A stretch of DNA of 64,000 nt from Polaribacter sp. Q13 (GTDB taxonomy: Bacteria; Bacteroidota; Bacteroidia; Flavobacteriales; Flavobacteriaceae). Of this stretch, positions 62,188-64,000 are shown piece after piece. The position numbers were made by a program, and so were the translations under genes. The notes under the pieces were generated by a model. The model was not told the origin of the DNA. It saw only the letters and a list, made by a program, of their open reading frames with translations, and searched no databases. Every line of letters begins with the position of its first letter. The first letter of the stretch is position 1. The stretch lies in NCBI RefSeq assembly GCF_016858305.2, contig NZ_CP074436.1, positions 392,001-456,000 of the forward strand, in the 5' to 3' direction.

Positions 62188-64000
62188 TTAATTTATAATT
62201 AATGAATTGTTGGTTCCTTGTAATTTTTTCGATTTAATGGCAACTTTAACAGCTCCTTTTTCTTTCGATTTCACAAAAATAGCAGCTTGTCCGTTAAAGA
62301 ATTTTCTTTCGGGTTTCGATAAGTTTTGCAAATTGGTTGGATCTCCATTTCCGGATGCTAAAAATGTAGCGGCTCCATCAACTTGTATGTGCATGTTCTC
62401 ATTGTAATTTACACATAAATTGCCGATTTTATCTAAAACAGAAATTATATAAACACCAACTTCTCCGTTTTTAATGGTTTTTAATTCTGGTTTTATTTCT
62501 ATATGATGAGGCTCACCAGCAGTTACTCTTATTACTTCAGCAACTTTCTTTCCTTTTTTATTATAAGCCACAATTTTTGCTTCTCCCGGTTCATAAACTA
62601 CAGCATCCCAAACAATAGCGTAAGCCTTAAATAAATCCCAATTACCACCTCCAGAAGCAGATTTGTCTATAGAATTACTTTCATACCTATGATTTTTTAA
62701 TGGTTTTTTAGTTTGAATTCCATAACTTTTTCCATTTACAAATAATTCAGCTTTTTCATAAGATGTATAGCAAACTACTGGAATTTCTTTCCCTTTCATT
62801 TCAGGTAAAGTCCAATGAGGAAAAAAGTGTAGTACATCTTTATCCTTTTTCCATTGTGTTTGATATAAGTAGAATTTATCTTTTTCTAAACCAATAAAAT
62901 CTACTGGCGCAAAATAAGAACTTCTAGCTTTTACTTCGTGATAAGGAGAAGGTTCTCCTAAATAATCATAACCCGTCCAAACAAATTCGCCATAAACAGT
63001 TGTGTTTTTGTCTTGTGCAGCAAACTCTTTATAAGCAGGATATCCCCAAGAAACATTGGTAGTTTCATAGTTACCAGGATAGCCATCTTTATAGGTATTT
63101 GTATTTAAAGAGTTTCCTCTTTTTGTATGAATTGTATCAAAAACTACTGGGAATTTATAGCTGTTTCTAACACTAACGGATCCGCCAGTTTCACTTGCGA
63201 AAAACTTTAAATTCGGATATTCTTTTCTAATTAGATTGTAAAGACCAGGTTTATAATTAAAGGCTGCAACATCAACGATTTTTGCCATTCCGCTTTTTAA
63301 AGAACCAGAAGCTGAGTTAAAACCGGCAGTTGTAGCTCGCGTTGTATCTAAAGTTTTCACAATTTTATTTAAGTAACCGGTAATGTTATTTGGATCGTGT
63401 TTGTATTGTTCCATAATTTCATTACCAATACTCCACATAATTATACTTGGGTGATTTCTATCACGCAAAATCATATCTGTTAAGTCTGTTTTTGCCCATT
63501 TGTCAAAATGTTTAGAATACCCATTCATTACTTTACCAATTTGCCATTCGTCAAAAGCTTCATCAATGGCTAAAAGTCCCATTTCATCACAAATATCTAA
63601 CGCTTCTGGAGCAGGAGGATTGTGAGAAAAACGAATTGCATTTACACCCATTTCTTTCATTTTTCTCATCTGACGGACAAATAATTCCTTATGAAAAGCG
63701 GCACCAACAGGACCTAAATCATGATGCATATTAACACCTTTAAATCTTATTTTTTGATCATTCAAATAAAATCCATCTACTTCAAAACGGATACTTCTTA
63801 TTCCAAAAGGTGTTGTATAGGTATTAACAACTTTGCGACCTTTTAAAATAGATGTTTTAAGTTGATATAAATAAGGTGTATTTAAATTCCAAAGTTTTGG
63901 TTTAGAAACTTTAAATTTTTCAGATATTTTAGTATTTTTCTGAATGGTGATCTCTTTTGATTTTCTTTCGATTTGTTTTCCGTCAGGAGAAATGATTTCA
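62188..64000 (-). CDS. GH2 beta-galactosidase-like enzyme (5' end beyond the window)
   Basis: The reading frame continues without stop to the right edge; an apparent TTG start at 63765 is an internal Leu in DGFYLNDQKIRFKGVN. Visible parts are the end of the Ig-like domain (LWNLNTPYLYQLKT), the TIM barrel with the acid/base Glu in SIGNEIME, a nucleophile Glu in FFASETGGS, and C-terminal DUF4982-like and Ig-like domains. The N-terminal jelly roll and any signal peptide are missing. It is closer in layout to the GH2 at 38568 than to the one at 47448. It precedes the esterase gene in the same operon. The substrate is probably a beta-galactoside. Confidence 0.85.
   Translation of the reverse strand, partial: EIISPDGKQIERKSKEITIQKNTKISEKFKVSKPKLWNLNTPYLYQLKTSILKGRKVVNTYTTPFGIRSIRFEVDGFYLNDQKIRFKGVNMHHDLGPVGAAFHKELFVRQMRKMKEMGVNAIRFSHNPPAPEALDICDEMGLLAIDEAFDEWQIGKVMNGYSKHFDKWAKTDLTDMILRDRNHPSIIMWSIGNEIMEQYKHDPNNITGYLNKIVKTLDTTRATTAGFNSASGSLKSGMAKIVDVAAFNYKPGLYNLIRKEYPNLKFFASETGGSVSVRNSYKFPVVFDTIHTKRGNSLNTNTYKDGYPGNYETTNVSWGYPAYKEFAAQDKNTTVYGEFVWTGYDYLGEPSPYHEVKARSSYFAPVDFIGLEKDKFYLYQTQWKKDKDVLHFFPHWTLPEMKGKEIPVVCYTSYEKAELFVNGKSYGIQTKKPLKNHRYESNSIDKSASGGGNWDLFKAYAIVWDAVVYEPGEAKIVAYNKKGKKVAEVIRVTAGEPHHIEIKPELKTIKNGEVGVYIISVLDKIGNLCVNYNENMHIQVDGAATFLASGNGDPTNLQNLSKPERKFFNGQAAIFVKSKEKGAVKVAIKSKKLQGTNNSLIIN

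Noticed and set aside
63763..63765. TTG as the start of the rightmost GH2 gene
   Set aside because: The frame stays open upstream to the window edge and encodes expected GH2 sequence (LWNLNTPYLY), so the TTG is an internal Leu codon.
1..64000. CRISPR arrays, tRNA or rRNA genes, prophage
   Set aside because: I saw no regularly spaced repeats, no cloverleaf-like or rRNA-like sequence, and no phage structural genes.

Overview
The window looks like a chromosomal stretch from a marine flavobacterium (Bacteroidota). It is AT-rich, has SusC/SusD-type outer-membrane transport genes, a type IX secretion C-terminal tail, many lipoprotein signal peptides, almost no Shine-Dalgarno sequences, and -7 boxes of the TAnnTTTG type. 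Nearly all of it is one large polysaccharide utilization region. The best-supported target is a red-algal galactan of the agar/porphyran type. The evidence is a GH117 3,6-anhydro-L-galactosidase, a gene set that fits catabolism of 3,6-anhydro-L-galactose (L-AHG), an S1 sulfatase, several GH2 enzymes and a GH29 enzyme with an altered fucose pocket. No endo-agarase or porphyranase (GH16, GH50, GH86) is visible, so the window holds the exo-acting and downstream part of the pathway.

Layout. 1-149: tail of an outer-membrane-like protein. 254-4134 (+): a DUF1080 lipoprotein and a beta-propeller fused to an azurin-like copper domain. 4471-11778 (-): a four-gene operon encoding a DUF1549/DUF1553 cytochrome lipoprotein, a DUF1501 protein, an NHL-type propeller and a DUF2231-cytochrome-LRR protein. 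11936-13667 (+): tandem AraC regulators. 13829-14617 (+): an IclR regulator, followed by two inverted-repeat operators. 14801-25549 (+): an operon with a zinc-type dehydrogenase, KduD, an aldehyde dehydrogenase, a sulfatase, an enolase-superfamily cycloisomerase, a mutarotase, a RhaT-like permease and a GH2. 25661-30739 (+): a propeller-HEAT-cytochrome c protein, GH117 and GH29. 31070-38340 (+): SusC, SusD and a surface glycan-binding lipoprotein. 38568-46687 (+): GH2, an Asp-box propeller with a T9SS tail, a CE2-like SGNH esterase and a beta-helix protein. 46782-47081 (-): a small secreted protein. 47448-50366 (+): an atypical GH2. 50389-51723: an intact IS256-family element with an 8-bp target duplication. 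51744-51880 and 56350-56455: relics of a second IS256-type element. 51883-55210 (-): aldolase, isomerase and PfkB kinase genes, with a divergent AraC gene. 56463-60248 (-): GH3 and ThuA-DUF1080. 60593-61363 (+): a CBM9-like protein. 61382-64000 (-): an esterase and a truncated GH2.

How it may work together (inference). Sulfatase, GH2, GH29 and GH117 enzymes trim oligosaccharides delivered through SusCD. RhaT-like transport and the mutarotase supply free sugars. L-AHG is oxidised by the aldehyde dehydrogenase, isomerised by the cycloisomerase, then converted by the dehydrogenase and KduD to 2-keto-3-deoxygluconate, whose kinase and aldolase are not in the window. A second sugar, plausibly L-galactose or L-fucose, would go through isomerase, PfkB kinase and class II aldolase.

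Two features stand out. One is an extracytoplasmic redox set (at least four CxxCH heme sites, one type I copper site, three propellers, two DUF1080 domains and one ThuA domain) embedded in the galactan locus. The other is a shared promoter layout, in which GAACATnTG lies 35-36 bp upstream of a -7-like box, before four of the transcription units.
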